Shown: positions 33,593 to 46,429, counted from the stretch's first letter. The stretch is DNA of 64,000 bases from Siphonodentalium dalli (GCA_032622095.1 CP136069.1:71323319-71387318), one strand, 5' to 3'. Made by a program: numbers and translations. Notes: generated by a model from the sequence alone, not told the origin.

Positions 33593-33835
33593 ACTCTTTC
33601 TATACTAAATAGTCTAGAATAATAACTCTAGAATGGAAAACCCGAACAAAACAATTGAATCCTATATTGAATGTTCCCATAGGAGTGAAAATCCAAACAA
33701 AAGTAGTTCCCTCAGGAAATATTTAGATAATAAGTTCAACAAAAACAACCAACTTATTATCGTAAAGTTTCCCTTCAATGAATATGAATCCTTCCGTTAT
33801 AACTGAGTGGGAGAATCCATTTAGTATAGGAAGTG
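33593..33835. mobile_element. piggyBac-like MITE, copy 2 (left end decayed)
   Basis: Left 'ctctttctatactaaatag', right 'catttagtataggaagtgTTAA'. Same family as 31247; the left TTAA is mutated. Confidence 0.7.
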
Positions 33836-33839
33836 TTAA

Positions 33840-36100
33840 TGGGCGACGCAACACTATTTATAAAGGGTGATACATTGAATTTTTGGACGTTTGACCAAAT
33901 GTAATTAAAAAAATAACTCATTAATTTACTTTGTCTTATTATTAAACCACAAAGTAAAGTAAAGTATTGTCACTTGCAGATTATTAAGAAAGTACGCCAT
34001 TTGAGCAGCCAATCCTAATTGTTTTGATAATTATGCACGTGTGACTTTTCTTTTTTTATATAAATTGTTAGTCATCCAGTAAACAGCCGGTCAACTGCTG
34101 ATTACCTGTTAACGAATTAAGGGTTTGGTGGAAATTTGGTGATAATTTGAAAGGTGATGGCTCACTATAGCCCGTTAAACGTTTTGGTTAAATGAAATTT
34201 TCTTTGGTTTAAACAATATTTATTTCTACCCTCAAAGAATATATAGAATATTTTTTGCAAATGTTTTATGACATGATTTAGAATAGATGAGGCTGAAGAT
34301 GATATAACAACAAGCAAGTCATAGCTTATTTTGAATTATCTCCTCAAAATCTCCTGAAATTTTCTTTGGCCATTTGCCAAACATATTGGCCATTGTCCAC
34401 CGACAGCGTACAACTATAGCATTTATATGGTTACAAATCGGATGGGGGGCATCATCGTTCTCATCCATTCACCATGAACTATGCAACAGGCTGTTTATGT
34501 CGATAAATATATGGTGTGCATACTATTCTCAAATTTTTGTGTTTTTAAATTTAGATGGAGATATTTTGAATATTAGTTGATTCTATGAATATAACTTTCA
34601 TGAACAATGCAGTTGGTTTAGAAATGTGTTGTCCAATTGCAAAGTAATCATGTTAATGTATGCTTTTATTGGCATAAACGACGACTTTCCAAGCCGATGA
34701 ATATGGCTATACACAAGTTGGCACGATCATATTCAAACTGTGTTCAATTATTTATATATAGTTTTGGTGAAGTTAAGGCTTAGAATCACGTTTTGCATAA
34801 ATCCAGGCACGAAATGCAAGCAATTTAATAATTAATTTCTCTGGATCTGCCCATCATATATGTTTGTAATTCACATATCATTGCATGTAAAATGACGAAA
34901 TGATGATTTTAAATGGATTTGAGAGAAATATCTACTAGCTTATGTTTTTTTGTCTGTTCAGGTACAAATAACTGCTAGAATAATGATATTTTCCTAAATC
35001 GCCAAACTACTTATTGTCTTGATGTACGCGAGGTAGCTTTAAATTTGAATCACATTTTTAATAACATGATATAACATCAGACCCACATATAATCATCACC
35101 AAGACGAATATAGAAAGCATAACTATTTCAGCACAATGCACAAACAGTTTTATATTCAATCTGGTTCACTCAAGCAGGAAGCAATCAACTGGAAATGGTT
35201 TTAGATATATATTGTTCAGCTGTGATTTGGCTAATTACCTATGACTTAGAACTCACCTCAACACAATGTCCATTTATCGACAGGCATGACATGAAAATTC
35301 GCAAATATTGAAAATTATGAGTTGTCTTTGTCAACGAAATTTATTATGAAATATCTCGAATCACGAAATATGAGTTCCCTTTCACGATCTTCTGAGTTAA
35401 AATAGCATGTGTGTACACATATAAACTGCACTCGTGAGAACTTTTTATTGTACATAATTTCTTCGAACCTGAAAGATGTGTTCATATCATTATAATATAG
35501 AATGTGGACTTATGATTTCAAACTGATAGAATGTTCTCAAATTTTCTGTCACATTTATCACGTATATCAAATTTCAAAAAGAAATTCCATACATATTTTG
35601 AGCATATCCGTTTTAAGGTACATACATGTATAAGTTTTGAAAAAAATGCGTCTTGGTTCTGACACCTGTCGATTTGTTCATAGCTTAATATTCGTGAACA
35701 GATGGGAATTCATCATATTCACATTGATACACGTAGATACTCTTGTGCCATTACAAGTGCATGGATATAGAAACATGACCTTCACGGACAAGCCTGTAAA
35801 GGCAAGATTGGGGAAATAGAAATGATATGTCGGATGCGGTATTGCATGTAATTCCAATTTACTATTAGAATATTCGTCGGCTGATTCGAGTGAATTTTCT
35901 AATAATTCGAAAGTTTATCGAAAATCTAAATTCAGAGGTCCAAAACGTGCTCCAACATGGTTTTTATAGCTTACAAATTTCCAAAAATGAACCGGTATTC
36001 TGCACCACAGTCCTTGACACTTTGTGTAAGTGCCGGTCGCAATGTTCGATAGAGGTTCTATATCTTGATAAGCAAATAAATGAAATACATGTTATTACAA
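33840..36100. other. Gene-free 2.2-kb stretch
   Basis: AT-rich sequence without recognised repeats, RNA genes or coding domains. ORFs here (34374-34580, 35637-35819) are short and featureless. A distant exon cannot be excluded by eye. Confidence 0.4.
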
Positions 36101-36103
36101 GTT

Positions 36104-36645
36104 TTCTACTTGAACTGAGGTCATTTAGTACACTAACATCACTATATAAAATGTTATCACTCTTTCTGCGCTTTTCTCGGAAATGTTACCAGTATATCAT
36201 GAATCTTAATGTTGTCTTTCTGAACTGATGTCATTTAGTACAATAATATCACTACATAAAACGTCATCACTATTCCAGCATTTTTCTCGGAAATCTGACC
36301 AATATCTTATCAAGTTTAATGCTGTTTATTTGAACTGAGGTCATTGAGTACACTAACACAACTGTATAAAATGTCCTATTTCTGTGATTTTTTATCGGAA
36401 ATGAGACCAATATTTTTAGTAAACTTAATGTTGTCTACTTGAAGTGAGGTCATTTAGTACTCTAGCATCACTATATAACATGCCATCCGTATTCCTGTGA
36501 TTTTCTATGAAATCTGACCAATATATTATGAAGCGTAATGGTTTCTACTTGAACTGAAGTAATTCAGTACACTGGCACCTCTTTTAAAATGTAAACACTA
36601 TTCCCACATTTTTCTCGGATATCTGACCAATATTTTATTAAGCTT
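36104..36645 (+). repeat. Tandem array, 5 units of about 108 bp
   Basis: Each unit runs 'acttgaactgaggtcattta' - 'gtacactaacatcac' - 'ataaaatg' - 'tttctcggaaatctgacc' - 'aatattttat' - 'taatg'. Unit starts are near 36107, 36217, 36326, 36434 and 36544. Units differ by 15-25% by eye, so the array is older than the 26-kb satellite. Confidence 0.85.
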
Positions 36646-36795
36646 AATACGATACTCATAAGAATCTTTTATCGAGATTGTCATGCAGAGATGACGAAAT
36701 AAGCGAATGTACCGCTACTAGTTTATAATGACTTGGTCCACTGCATGCAGACCTGGAAAGTTCGAGTATGTGGGTTCTACAAGACTGAGTTTTAA

Positions 36796-37035
36796 CCTTT
36801 TCCACACTGATGCGATTCCCCTATTCAGTTATGCAAGTCTACGTTGGAATGGTCAATTATTAATTTGGAGGGATGTTCAGGTAATAAAAGCAGACGACAG
36901 ACAGGGTAAACCTAGTAAAAGTGCAGAAAGATTCATATTCTTTGGTGTGAGATATTCATATAAGTTGTTGAACTTATTACCTGTACATTTCTTAAGGGAT
37001 AATTACTCGTCAATAAGTATTTAGAATAGAAAGGG
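36796..37035. mobile_element. piggyBac-like MITE, copy 3
   Basis: TTAA|CCTTTTCCACACTGA ... 'tatttagaatagaaagg|gATAA'. It shares 'gatgttcaggtaataaaagc', 'agacgacaga' and 'gtaaaagtgcagaa' with copy 1 at 31247. The right TTAA is mutated to ATAA. Confidence 0.75.
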
Positions 37036-37399
37036 ATAAGAGCGTCATTCATTGTACGTTTTAGTAGCCAGCAGATACTATTATTATTATTATATAAATC
37101 AATAGTGTAAAATATTTATGCAGGGTTCCAGGTTAATTTTATGAAATCTAGTTTACTTTGCTTTTAGATAATGCGGTATAAAATAATATGTTTAGAATGA
37201 GAATTGCTACATTAAGCACACCCTTTTGTTTGATAATGAATTTTCTATGAATATACTTCATATTGTTTCTAAGTTTTAGAGTGACACCAAATTATTATAA
37301 TATGTTTAAAAGAAAGCGATATTCGTTTGTATGTTTAGGTATAGTTTATGTGTCATATTTGGTTTTCAAAATTTGTGTTCAGCAGCACCAAGCTAGATC

Positions 37400-38045
37400 A
37401 GATTGTTTTTATGTTGTTGTAACTGTAGGCTGAACCGTGAATATATCATTAATACAAGTATACCACATCAACTTTGAACGAGATCCACCACCAATGACAG
37501 TCAGCAACAAATATGTCGGCTCGAGCGTGACTTTACTATAACAATAACTTTTCCTAAAAATATCCGGAAGCTATCGCCCGGTGCATTGCGGAATTTAGTT
37601 TTAATGGAATTCTTTATATGTGTACTCGGCTATCTTATTTCAATCAATGAGAACATTGCAAAATGAATGTGGAATAAAAATTATTGTTACCTTCGGTACA
37701 GTTTATAGCCACACTGCGGATTGCGCTCCAAAATACACCTAATAATATTCGCTATAAAATTTGTTGTGTTATCGATATAGGTCGATACATACAGTAATGC
37801 TCTAAGTAATCGACTTCTTAACCACAGCATAATTATGGGTAACTTTTCAGGATTTAGTCGGAAATATGGCTTGTTGTCATTCCCTGGGAGCTATCCGATG
37901 AATGGCAACAAGCCATATTTCCGACTAAATCCTTAAAAGTTACCCATAATTCTGCTGTGGTTAAGAAGTCGAATACTTAGAGCATTACTGTACATGTGCA
38001 TGAACTAACTTTCTGCAAGAATTATGTTATAGAAAGACGCATTGA
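37400..38045. repeat. Dispersed repeat M, copy 2, carrying a MITE
   Basis: Same blocks as 27345-27540 ('ttgttgtaact', 'gattgcgctccaaaatacac', 'atcgatataggtcgata', 'aactaactttctgcaag', 'agaaagacgcattg'). The MITE at 37792-37990 splits it between 'gtcgata' and 'actaactttctgc'. Confidence 0.7.
37792..37990. mobile_element. TA-flanked palindromic MITE family F, copy 2
   Basis: CAGTAATGCTCTAAGTAATC at the left and its near-complement at the right, TA on both sides. Almost the whole 199 bp is one palindrome: 'ggatttagtcggaaatatgg' near 37850 is repeated in complement near 37912, leaving a loop of about 30 bp. No coding capacity. Confidence 0.9.
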
Positions 38046-38403
38046 TGTCATAAAAACATAACTTCGAACACAATGTTCAGGCCCTGAACAAAATGGTGAC
38101 ATTTTTATTCATCAAGATTCTGGAAATGGAAATTGAATGTCCGGAAGGGTATTATATTGCGTTATCATAACATGAAACTATTTAAAGACTACGCGCATTG
38201 CTTTCTCTTTGTTTTAATCGTCAACATTGTGTTGTATCATAAACGTTTTAGAGTGAAGACAGCTGTAGATTTTTGTCCCCATGGACTACAGTTGCAATTT
38301 TACGGGACCGTTGACTAAAAACATACAAAACGGCACAAACGAACCGATCTCAAATTTAACGAAAAATATAAGAAACAAAACACATATTTTTAGCGCTTTG
38401 TTC

Positions 38404-38951
38404 AGGGGGGGGGGGGGGTGAACAAAATTTCCGGCACGTATGCTGGGGTGGGTGGGTGGTCAAATCCACCAACAAGCAAATTTTTCCGCAACTAACAAAA
38501 CAAATTCCTGCTTGTTTTTTTTAGTGTTATGGCAATGAGTTGGGCTTCAAAACTACTTTGAATGAGAGAAATAATGTAATTCTAACTGGTAAACTGACTG
38601 CAGGCAGTTATCGTGTTGTATTTTGTTGCAAATTGTGAAATCCAAGATGGCCGCCATGTTTTTTTGGCCGAATGACCTCAAAATGACTCATTCCTATTTA
38701 CATGTCCATGTTAACATCCATGACAAATAGTATGCACAGAAATTCATATACAGCTGTTTACAGTGAATTTCCCCCCGCAAATCTATGTTTTAGTGTTAAA
38801 AGGGGGTGGGTGTCAAAAAATGGTCGGAAAAAACTGCCGAAAACGGTAAAAAATTTGGCGGTGGGGGTGGGTGGGTACAAAAAAATGATCGAAACGGAAA
38901 AAATGCCATACGTGCCTGAATTTTTTTTCCGACCCCCCCCCCCCCCCCCCT
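38404..38951. mobile_element. hAT-like element with poly-G ends
   Basis: Left A then a run of 14 G then 'tgaacaaaatttccggcac' and 'gtatg'; right complement 'catacgtgcctgaa' then 'ttttccgacccc' and a run of about 17 C. Flanking 8-mers are gcttTgtt-like on the left and gctctgtt on the right (one mismatch, one base offset). The inside contains 'ccaagatggccgccatg'. Homopolymer ends make exact borders uncertain. Confidence 0.6.
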
Positions 38952-39562
38952 GCTCTGTTGAATTTGTTTCTTCAATCTTTCATGTAGGTATATTTTGAGA
39001 TACCTCTTACCAAATTATGTATATATAATTTTGTTGTTGGAACAAATCACGTCCAGTTAAATAAGCGTATGTGACCGAATATTCATTTCATATTAGGATA
39101 ATTATAAAGTTAATCGAAATCTGAATGCAGGATCACATGGAGCTGCAAGACATTCACAATCTGACTAAAAGGACGAATGGAAAAATGATATGGGATCGGG
39201 AAATAAATACCCGACCTGATGCATTGTACTGATGTTTTATTTCCAGCGGAGTATTCGTGTTCATCATACTTGGTGGTCATCGTATATTCTCTAAATGAGC
39301 ACTCTTGCAACCTTATATTGTCTCTGGGGAGTATATGCCAACGGCTATCGCCTAGAACTACAATAGATATGTCGGCATCACACGTTACAGTAGCATTTAA
39401 ATCACTTTAAAAATTTGTGTATGTCCACAAACTTGACGAGCACAGCCGTAACATTTCATCATATTATTCGAAATACTCTAACAATTTGATATCACTTTAA
39501 TATATCTTAAATATTTAATCGTATAATACCCATATCATTTAGGTAATAGTGCACGAGTCAGT
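38952..39562. other. Gene-free stretch
   Basis: AT-rich; opposed small ORFs at 39110-39310 and 39219-39410 overlap in antisense and show no domain. Confidence 0.4.
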
Positions 39563-39566
39563 TTAA

Positions 39567-39804
39567 CCGTGCATATACTAAATACTCATCGATGAGTACT
39601 TATCCCACATGAAATGGTCAGATAATAAGTAGTTTGTTGAACTTACATTTATTATCTGACCATTTTAAACAGGACTCCTTCCGTATACTCTTATAACATG
39701 TCGTTTGCTTATTTTTCCTGAACACCCCATACAAATGACCAATAGACAATTCTAATGTATGTATTATTTTACTGTTTGGTTGAATCCATTCAGTACAGAA
39801 AGGG
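39567..39804. mobile_element. piggyBac-like MITE, copy 4
   Basis: TTAA|CCGTGCATATACTAAATAC and right 'cattcagtacagaaaggg|TTAC'. The inner inverted pair 'ggtcagataataagta' / 'atttattatctgacc' is intact. Fourth member of the 31247 family. Confidence 0.75.
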
Positions 39805-40916
39805 TTACGTCAATCATGCAGAATATGTCAACCAGATCGAAAATCTTTTCGTGTTCTCATTATAATATAAAGTGCTCGCTAACTCTCTTATTTATGATTG
39901 AATAACACGACATAAAATTTCTCATCCGTAATATATAATTAGCTATTGTAAGTCGACATTTGGCCGAATAATTAACACAACCCAACTCCGTCACAAATAA
40001 GTGAACATATTAAATGAAAATTATTAGCTTAGTATCTGCGTGAAATAAAGTTGAAAACAATTTTAAAATTGCTGCGGCTTGCAAGTATTTCCGAGTATAT
40101 AAAATATATAACACCTGTAAATTGATGTTATGTATTTTTGCACCTATCATATCTCTCTTAAATTGCGAATGTACACATTTAAGTTTCCATGCAATACTTT
40201 ACTTTAAACGGACATGGCTCATTCGAGCTTCCAAATTTTGTCTATGTATAAATTGCAAGGAGGTATAAGATAGGTTGAAACATACACGAAATATTGATAC
40301 AGCGACTGCATATACTATGAAAAATTTCCAGCTGTTTTCAATTTTTCTCACGGAAGTGTGACAAACGCTCTTTATCTCTACCATATGAGGAATAGACTAA
40401 CACGGAACGTTCTTTCTGTTCCATGTCGTGCGCGTGGTTGTTATTTGTTTGGGGCCCAAACTCCATGTTGAAATTTGTATTTTTATACCTCGATGAGTCA
40501 TTCTTGGACATATATTGCCAGTAAAAAGGTAGTTTAAGTATTTATCGACCTATTTCAATACCGGGAAAAATGCAAACCGAACATTATTAGATGTATGTTG
40601 AAGGACAAACCGCCATGTGGCTTTAAACTTATCTTATTCCTTTATAACAATATACAAAAGGAGTCAAGGCACAAGTTATTTAAAATTAGGTAGACCCTCT
40701 CCCGATTAAAAAAACAACAATACTTTGTTATAAAATTTCTAGAAGGCGATAACAGTGAACACATGTACACGATGAGGAAATTGTGTATGCATTTTATCGA
40801 ATAACATCTTCCAGGGAATATGTCTTAGTTAGCCAATACGAGCAATTAAATGGTTAATAATATTAACCATTTTAATTTAATATTGACTTAATATATATAG
40901 TAGTATAAGAGTAGTA
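39805..40916. other. Gene-free stretch
   Basis: AT-rich. It has a partial reversed repeat M (about 40545-40630: 'atcgacctatttcaatac', 'accgccatgtggcttt') and an 'aaacgctctttatct' motif at 40362. No gene. Confidence 0.45.
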
Positions 40917-41320
40917 TATGTCTGTCCGTCCGGATTTTTCTCCCAGACTGCTGGTCCGAATTCAACCAAATTTGGTGATGTGACTCGGGTACCCTGGCGG
41001 AGGTTATAACGGCGTTAGTTTTTCAAAACTTGAATTTAAAAAAGTTTAATTAAATAAATTTTAAAAAAACACAAATTAAAATAAGCTCACTATATGGGCC
41101 TATTTCAGAATCAAATAAATGTAAATATTTAGGTTCAATGTGAACCTATTTGCAAACCAGATGTACCTCTTTATATATGTGTTTTCACTGTTGCGCGCCA
41201 TCCAACAGAATAACGCGTATAAGTCCACTATGGGCTTATTCCAGAATCAAATAAGTCCAATATGAACCAATGTCAATATTTAGGTCCAATATGAATCTAG
41301 TTGAACGAGAATATAATTCA
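40917..41320 (+). repeat. Dispersed repeat L, copy 1
   Basis: Begins 'tatgtctgtccgtccggatt' then 'tctcccagactgctggtccg', 'caaccaaatttgg', 'ctggcggaggttataacggc' and 'gttagtttttcaaaa'; then 'tgtgttttcactgt' and 'taagtccactatgggctta' as in 14590-14735. Second copy at 42253. Mobile-element derived, class unknown. Confidence 0.7.
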
Positions 41321-41328
41321 CCCTCTGG

Positions 41329-41533
41329 GGACCTCATTCTGCCTAGGCCTAATCTTCTGAGAATTAACATCGTTTTTAATTACTTTTTCCATTGTGGGAA
41401 GTTTCTATATTCCCTAATTTGCAGAAGATAAGATGCATAATCGAGGTGACTAACTTCAACTGGGGAACTTCAATCTGATCCTAGGTCTCCGATAGCAGTT
41501 GAGGCCTAAGCAGAATGAGGTTCCCAGAGGGTG
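41329..41533. mobile_element. Short TIR element
   Basis: Ends CACCCTCTGGGGACCTCATT and the complement of CACCCTCTGGGAACCTCATT; the match continues over 'ctgcctaggcct'. 205 bp, no ORF. No clear target duplication (aatt left, tggg right). Confidence 0.8.
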
Positions 41534-42250
41534 TGGGATAACATCACTAAATTCATCGGTTATCGGCGACATTTTACCCACATTTGGTGGAGTTGCGCGA
41601 TCTTAAAATATATACTAAGCGCGAGCAAAGCAAAATGCTGCCCTTAATAAGCACACAAAATATCAAACAAAATGTGTGTGGTTTCGTACCTTAAATTTGG
41701 ACAGTCCCACCAGAACCAATGAACCTTATTTCGAAACTGTGATTTGGTTCTCCGATTATTTTATCAAAACAAAAGTCTAAAGACACATGGACGAGACAAT
41801 GCCCCGACAACACGCATGGCAAGTCAGACACAAGAGTTCTAATTTGCTCCAATTTTGACGATTTGCTTGCGAAAATCGTCAACAAAACTACCGCCCTGAT
41901 CCTCCATTCAGTCATTAAGTTTTAAGTGTGGGAATTGTTTGTGGGAAATTTGACTTTTGAGGCAATCGGTTTTCGCCATTTTGTTTGGAAAACCCCGCGA
42001 TAAATATCGAAACGGCAGACTGGTACCCAGTCACCAAAGGAAGTATGACTGGTGCGCTCTGGTAGAGATTGCTGCGAGTCAATGGTAATGTTGGTCTAGG
42101 TTGACCGGTTTGTGTTCGAACTTGAATTGTGGCTATTTAGTGCGAGACAGTCACGAATCAAAGCGTTTTGTGAAATTGTGATAGCAATATACTGTTGCAT
42201 TAGGTGGAACACCTTATATCTATATATTTAAAAGAGTAATTTATGCCAAG
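41534..42250. other. Gene-free stretch
   Basis: A minus-strand ORF at 41691-41915 (74 codons) has no recognised domain. Otherwise unremarkable. Confidence 0.4.
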
Positions 42251-42252
42251 CT

Positions 42253-42530
42253 TAGGAGAAGGTATGTCCGTCCTGATTTTTCTCCCAGTCTGCTGGTCCG
42301 ATTTCAACCAAATTTGGGGTGGTGACTCTGGGTAATCTGGCGGAGGTTACAACGGCGTTAGTTTTTCAAAATTTTGATTTAAAAAAATTTAATTAAATAA
42401 ATAAAAACAAACAGACAAGCTCATTATGGGCCTATTTCAGCATCAGATGTACGCTCTTTATATATGTGCTTTCAAGTTTCACTGTGGCCCGCGCCATCCG
42501 ACATAATAACCGTCCGCCGTGGGATTATGG
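42253..42530 (+). repeat. Dispersed repeat L, copy 2
   Basis: Same blocks as 40917: 'atgtccgtcctgatttttct', 'cccagtctgctggtccg', 'ggcggaggttacaacggc', 'gttagtttttcaaaa', then 'tgtacgctctttatatatg' and 'tggcccgcgccatccgac'. Confidence 0.7.
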
Positions 42531-43960
42531 ATAATTGACTAATGTCGGTTATAACGACGCGTTCGTGGTTTAACTTTTTAGAGGTTCCAATGAGCCCAGT
42601 AGGGTTCACGCTGACATAGGCCAAAATTTCCTTTTTTGTCGTAAATGGTCAAACAAAATTTAATTTGGCCAAACTTTTGGCAAAAAAGTTGTTTTTTACC
42701 CCAAAATCTAAAAACTAAATAAAAAATCCAAGTTGATTCTGTAATTGAAGCGACATCATAAATCAAAATCAAGTATGATCATCAGCTATTTGATTAGGTG
42801 ATTCTGCTTAATGGGCAACAAACTGCACTCACGACGAGTACACTATCAAACAATGGGCCACCAAATGCAATAAAACAGTAATGAGGATTAACACTAATGA
42901 ATCCGGTGTCTGCCATTAGGCTGAGTGGTAGATGGTGGGTAGTGGTATATTGTCAATTAACAATGGTGGGATTAAATAAGTCTAGGCATGTTATTTTAAG
43001 GTGTGGGCCTAATTATATAGGATGTTAGATGCTAAATGAAACAAAAATATTCATTAATTGTGAGACCAGAAAATGAGGGTTTAAATTTGGCCAAAGTTTT
43101 TTTTAAATATTTGGCCTAAACTAATCAGAATTGGCAATTGATTTCGGCCCTGCGTTAACACTGGAGCCAAGTCCGTTTTTTAAAAGTAAATTAATAATAT
43201 GCCCGAGCTGCACCTGCTCTGTATACATCACTCAATTTCACCCAGGGTAATATAACTTTTTTCAGTCATTAAATCCGAGCAGGTACAAATTAAGGTGCAG
43301 ATGGATGCGGTTTATATTCTCCGCGTTATAAAACATGTAGCCCACGGCACGATAATTTTCAACCATCTTCGTGTGCAATTCTGGACTTGATTTGACGATA
43401 CAAAATGAAACTTTTCAACAAATATTGTATTTAAGCACATTCTTATATTGTGAAGGATACATTGGTTGGTATAATGAATGAATGATGCTTTAATCTCAGC
43501 CGTTTTGCAGGGTTAACTATTTACACTATTTACACCTATAGAGCATTACATAAATGTTCACAATATACCAGCGGTTGTAAACATACCATGAAACAAGCAA
43601 TATTTGCATTTATTACGCATCTTATTCATTCATAATTGTGCCCTTTATTCGAATTTTTTCAACTCGAATTTTATAAAGATCGCCAAATTGTTTACAATGT
43701 CAGGGCTGTTCGAGTTAAGAAGTTCGAATAACATGCCTTAAGGGTGTATTTTTTCTCGTAATTGTTCAAGTTACGGACACAAAATAATAAAATGGAATTC
43801 ATGATTATTCATCGCGTAGCAAGGTGTCACACGTACCACAGTAGCGATGGCAGTGTACGTGTGATGGGTTACTATTAGCATGCACGTGGGAACTATATAT
43901 ATGGAACTACTCGACGAAGTCTCTTTGTAAGATACGTTTAAAAACATTAATAACAGAGGA
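42531..43960. other. Gene-free stretch with solo TIR fragment
   Basis: No gene found. 'cacacgtaccacagtagcga' at 43829 followed by 'gtacgtgtga' matches the ends of the 60122-61523 element, so it may be a solo end or related MITE. Confidence 0.45.
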
Positions 43961-44094
43961 TTATGTTGAGTGAGGTATGGGATTTCAATATATTATACGA
44001 ATTGAAATGTGGCTATTCTTATACGGATAGAGTGTCCTTGGTAGTGGGGCCACATACACAATACAGTCTAAATTTGAAAAATCAATTGATATTG

Positions 44095-44480
44095 ATGTTC
44101 TATGGAATTTTTGCCATATTGAAACAGTTATTTCTGATATTGAGTTATAATTTGTGGCAATTATTTTATGTTGACATGTTGTGACATTGTTATTAGGTGC
44201 AATCGTGGACATAACTCAGGAATTAAGTATGAATTTGAAGAAAAAAAATTTCGATCGAATTTTCGCCATATTGAAAAAGGAAAATGTTAGTATTTGAATT
44301 GAGTTATAATGTATGGTCATTACTATATAACATATATATTGTGACATTGGCATTATGTGCAGCCTGGACATTACTAGGTAACAGTGTCTGAATTTGAAAG
44401 AAAATGAAAATATTAAATTAAGTTTCTATGGAATGTTTGTCATAATGAAACGTTATTTCTGAACTTGAGTTTTATGGCCA
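44095..44480 (+). repeat. Tandem repeat, about 2.5 units of 155-172 bp
   Basis: 'ctatggaatttttgccatat' and 'tgaaac' recur near 44252 and 44425 with 'tgagttataat', 'gtgacattg' and 'gaatttgaa' in the same order. Diverged; non-coding. Confidence 0.7.
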
Positions 44481-45010
44481 TTAGCGAAATATTATGCATC
44501 CGCCTGTATTGGCGTAAAATCCTAAAATATACGACACATATCACACATCACTATCAGTACATTTGCTCCTAAACACAGATGGTAGAGGTAGAAAAATAAA
44601 ATTTCTCTCGATTCGGCAGGTGATTCTCAAACATATCAAATCGTTGCTCGAGTTTTACACAGATATAAATTGTTTGATGGTCTATTGATATCATGATTGA
44701 GCAGATATCTTCAATTGGACGAGACGGGTACGATTATTGCGGTTATTCGTGCGGTCTATAAGCATGTGATATTATAATTATGCCTGATGGGTCCCATTTG
44801 TTATCGTTGGTGAGATATTATTATCAAAACGGCAACATGTGGAGAAGCGAATTGCGTGGTATCTATACCGCTGAGGGCGCATTCTACCGCGTCCTCAAGA
44901 GTACTTCACATGACATGGAGCACCCACATGAAATCTCAGCCGTGTCCAATCTACCGTTTATGTTGTCTCTTTAATGTCTCTTGACATTATAGCGGGGCAC
45001 TGCTGAAAAA
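44481..45010. other. Gene-free stretch
   Basis: No recognised feature. A 64-codon ORF at 44780-44974 shows no domain. Confidence 0.4.
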
Positions 45011-45014
45011 CGTT

Positions 45015-45260
45015 AACCTTCCATGACTGGAGCTTCCTGAAATTTTGCGAACACCATGTTCCAATGCATTCTCTTATATATGCGAGTCGCCTATATGGAG
45101 CCTTGCATATATAGGAGAATACATTGGACTAACAATAATATTTACATTGACCTTATATAAGCCAACTGTATTCGTTTATATGTGCGAGGCTCCCTATATA
45201 TGGGATACTCGCAAATATAAGAGAATGCACTGGCACGATATATTTAATGCTGCACCAGCG
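45015..45260. mobile_element. TTAA-end MITE, family E copy 2 with two hairpins
   Basis: TTAA (45011-45014) then CCTTCCATGACTGGAGC. Two hairpins with arms 'ccaatgcattctcttatata' (45060-45133) and a related pair (about 45168-45235). The right side has 'gctgcaccagcgcagca', the complement of the block next to the left end of copy 1 at 31677. The true right border is unclear. Confidence 0.6.
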
Positions 45261-45547
45261 CAGCAAATATCCCATTTGTTCACCACGAACTCAATGTCGC
45301 AATGTTTTTTCTTTTCTTTTTGAGGGGTAAGTATCAAGTTCACTTCACGGGGGGGGGGGGGGGGGGGGGTTCCGATAATCGCTATGAAGCAGCACGTCGT
45401 AAATAATCGTACTAAATATTCACTGCAACAGGTTTTCGTTTGAATCTAAATTTTGACGTTATTGTTGAATTTTGAATAATAGGACACAGGCTCCCATGTT
45501 TTGTTTGAATCCTACGGCCGCGTAGAACCGCCACCTCCTCTTTTGTT

Positions 45548-45750
45548 ACTAACTTGATTAAACAAGTTACTAACTTGTTTAATCAAGTTAGCTAACTTGT
45601 TTAATCAAGTTACTAACTTGTTTAATCCATTTAGGTAACTTGTTTAATCAAGTTACTAACTTGTTTAATCAAGTTAGCTAACTTGTTTAATCCAGTTAGG
45701 TAACTTGTTTAATCAAGTTAGCTAACTTGTTTAATCAAGTTAGCATCTGA
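45548..45750. repeat. Array 1, 21-22 bp self-complementary unit
   Basis: About nine copies of 'caagttagctaacttgttta' + 'at', with variants 'gttactaac' and 'gttaggtaac'. The unit is close to its own reverse complement, so each copy can form a small hairpin. Confidence 0.9.
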
Positions 45751-45935
45751 CCAATCACCAATAGCCATTTTATGTCGGGTTATTCTATTGGTTGAAACAT
45801 ACTGATTTCTGATTTGCTTGTTGAAAATATTTATACGGTGTTGATAGTAACAAGATGGCAGCCGCTGTGCGTTTTATTCAGCTGTACTTCTCTCTTGGTT
45901 TTTCACAAAAATAGGGCCGTAGAAATATCTACCCG

Positions 45936-46397
45936 TACTTCCAATGTACTTCCACTAATATATGTCCAATGTACTTACAATGTACTTACAATGTACTTAC
46001 AATGTACTTCCAATATAATTCGAATGTACTTCCACAATGTACGTCCAATGTACTTCCACAATGTACTTTTATAATATACTTTTACAATGTACTTACAGTG
46101 TACTTCAACAATGTACTTACAATGTACTGCCAATGTACTTCCACTAATGTACTTCCAATATACGTACAATGTGCGTCCAATGTACTTCCACAATGTACTT
46201 CCGCAATATACTTACAATGTACTTCCACAATGTACTTTACAATATACTTTTACAATGTACTTCCAATGTACTTCCAATGTACTTCCACTAATGTACTTCC
46301 AATGTACTTCCACAATGTACTTCCAATGTACTTACAATGTACTTCCACTAATGCACTTCCAATGTACTTCCAATGTACTTCCACAATGTACTTTTAC
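45936..46397 (+). repeat. Array 2, 10-13 bp unit around 'aatgtacttcca'
   Basis: More than 30 copies of 'caatgtactt(c/a)ca' with spacer variants (ccac, acac, ttttac), giving mixed 10- and 13-bp periods. Long ORFs here repeat YLQCTSNVLP-like peptides and are produced by the repeat period, not by a gene. Confidence 0.9.
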
Positions 46398-46429
46398 CAC
46401 CCAATCCGGTCGGTATGTAGCAGCAGTAA

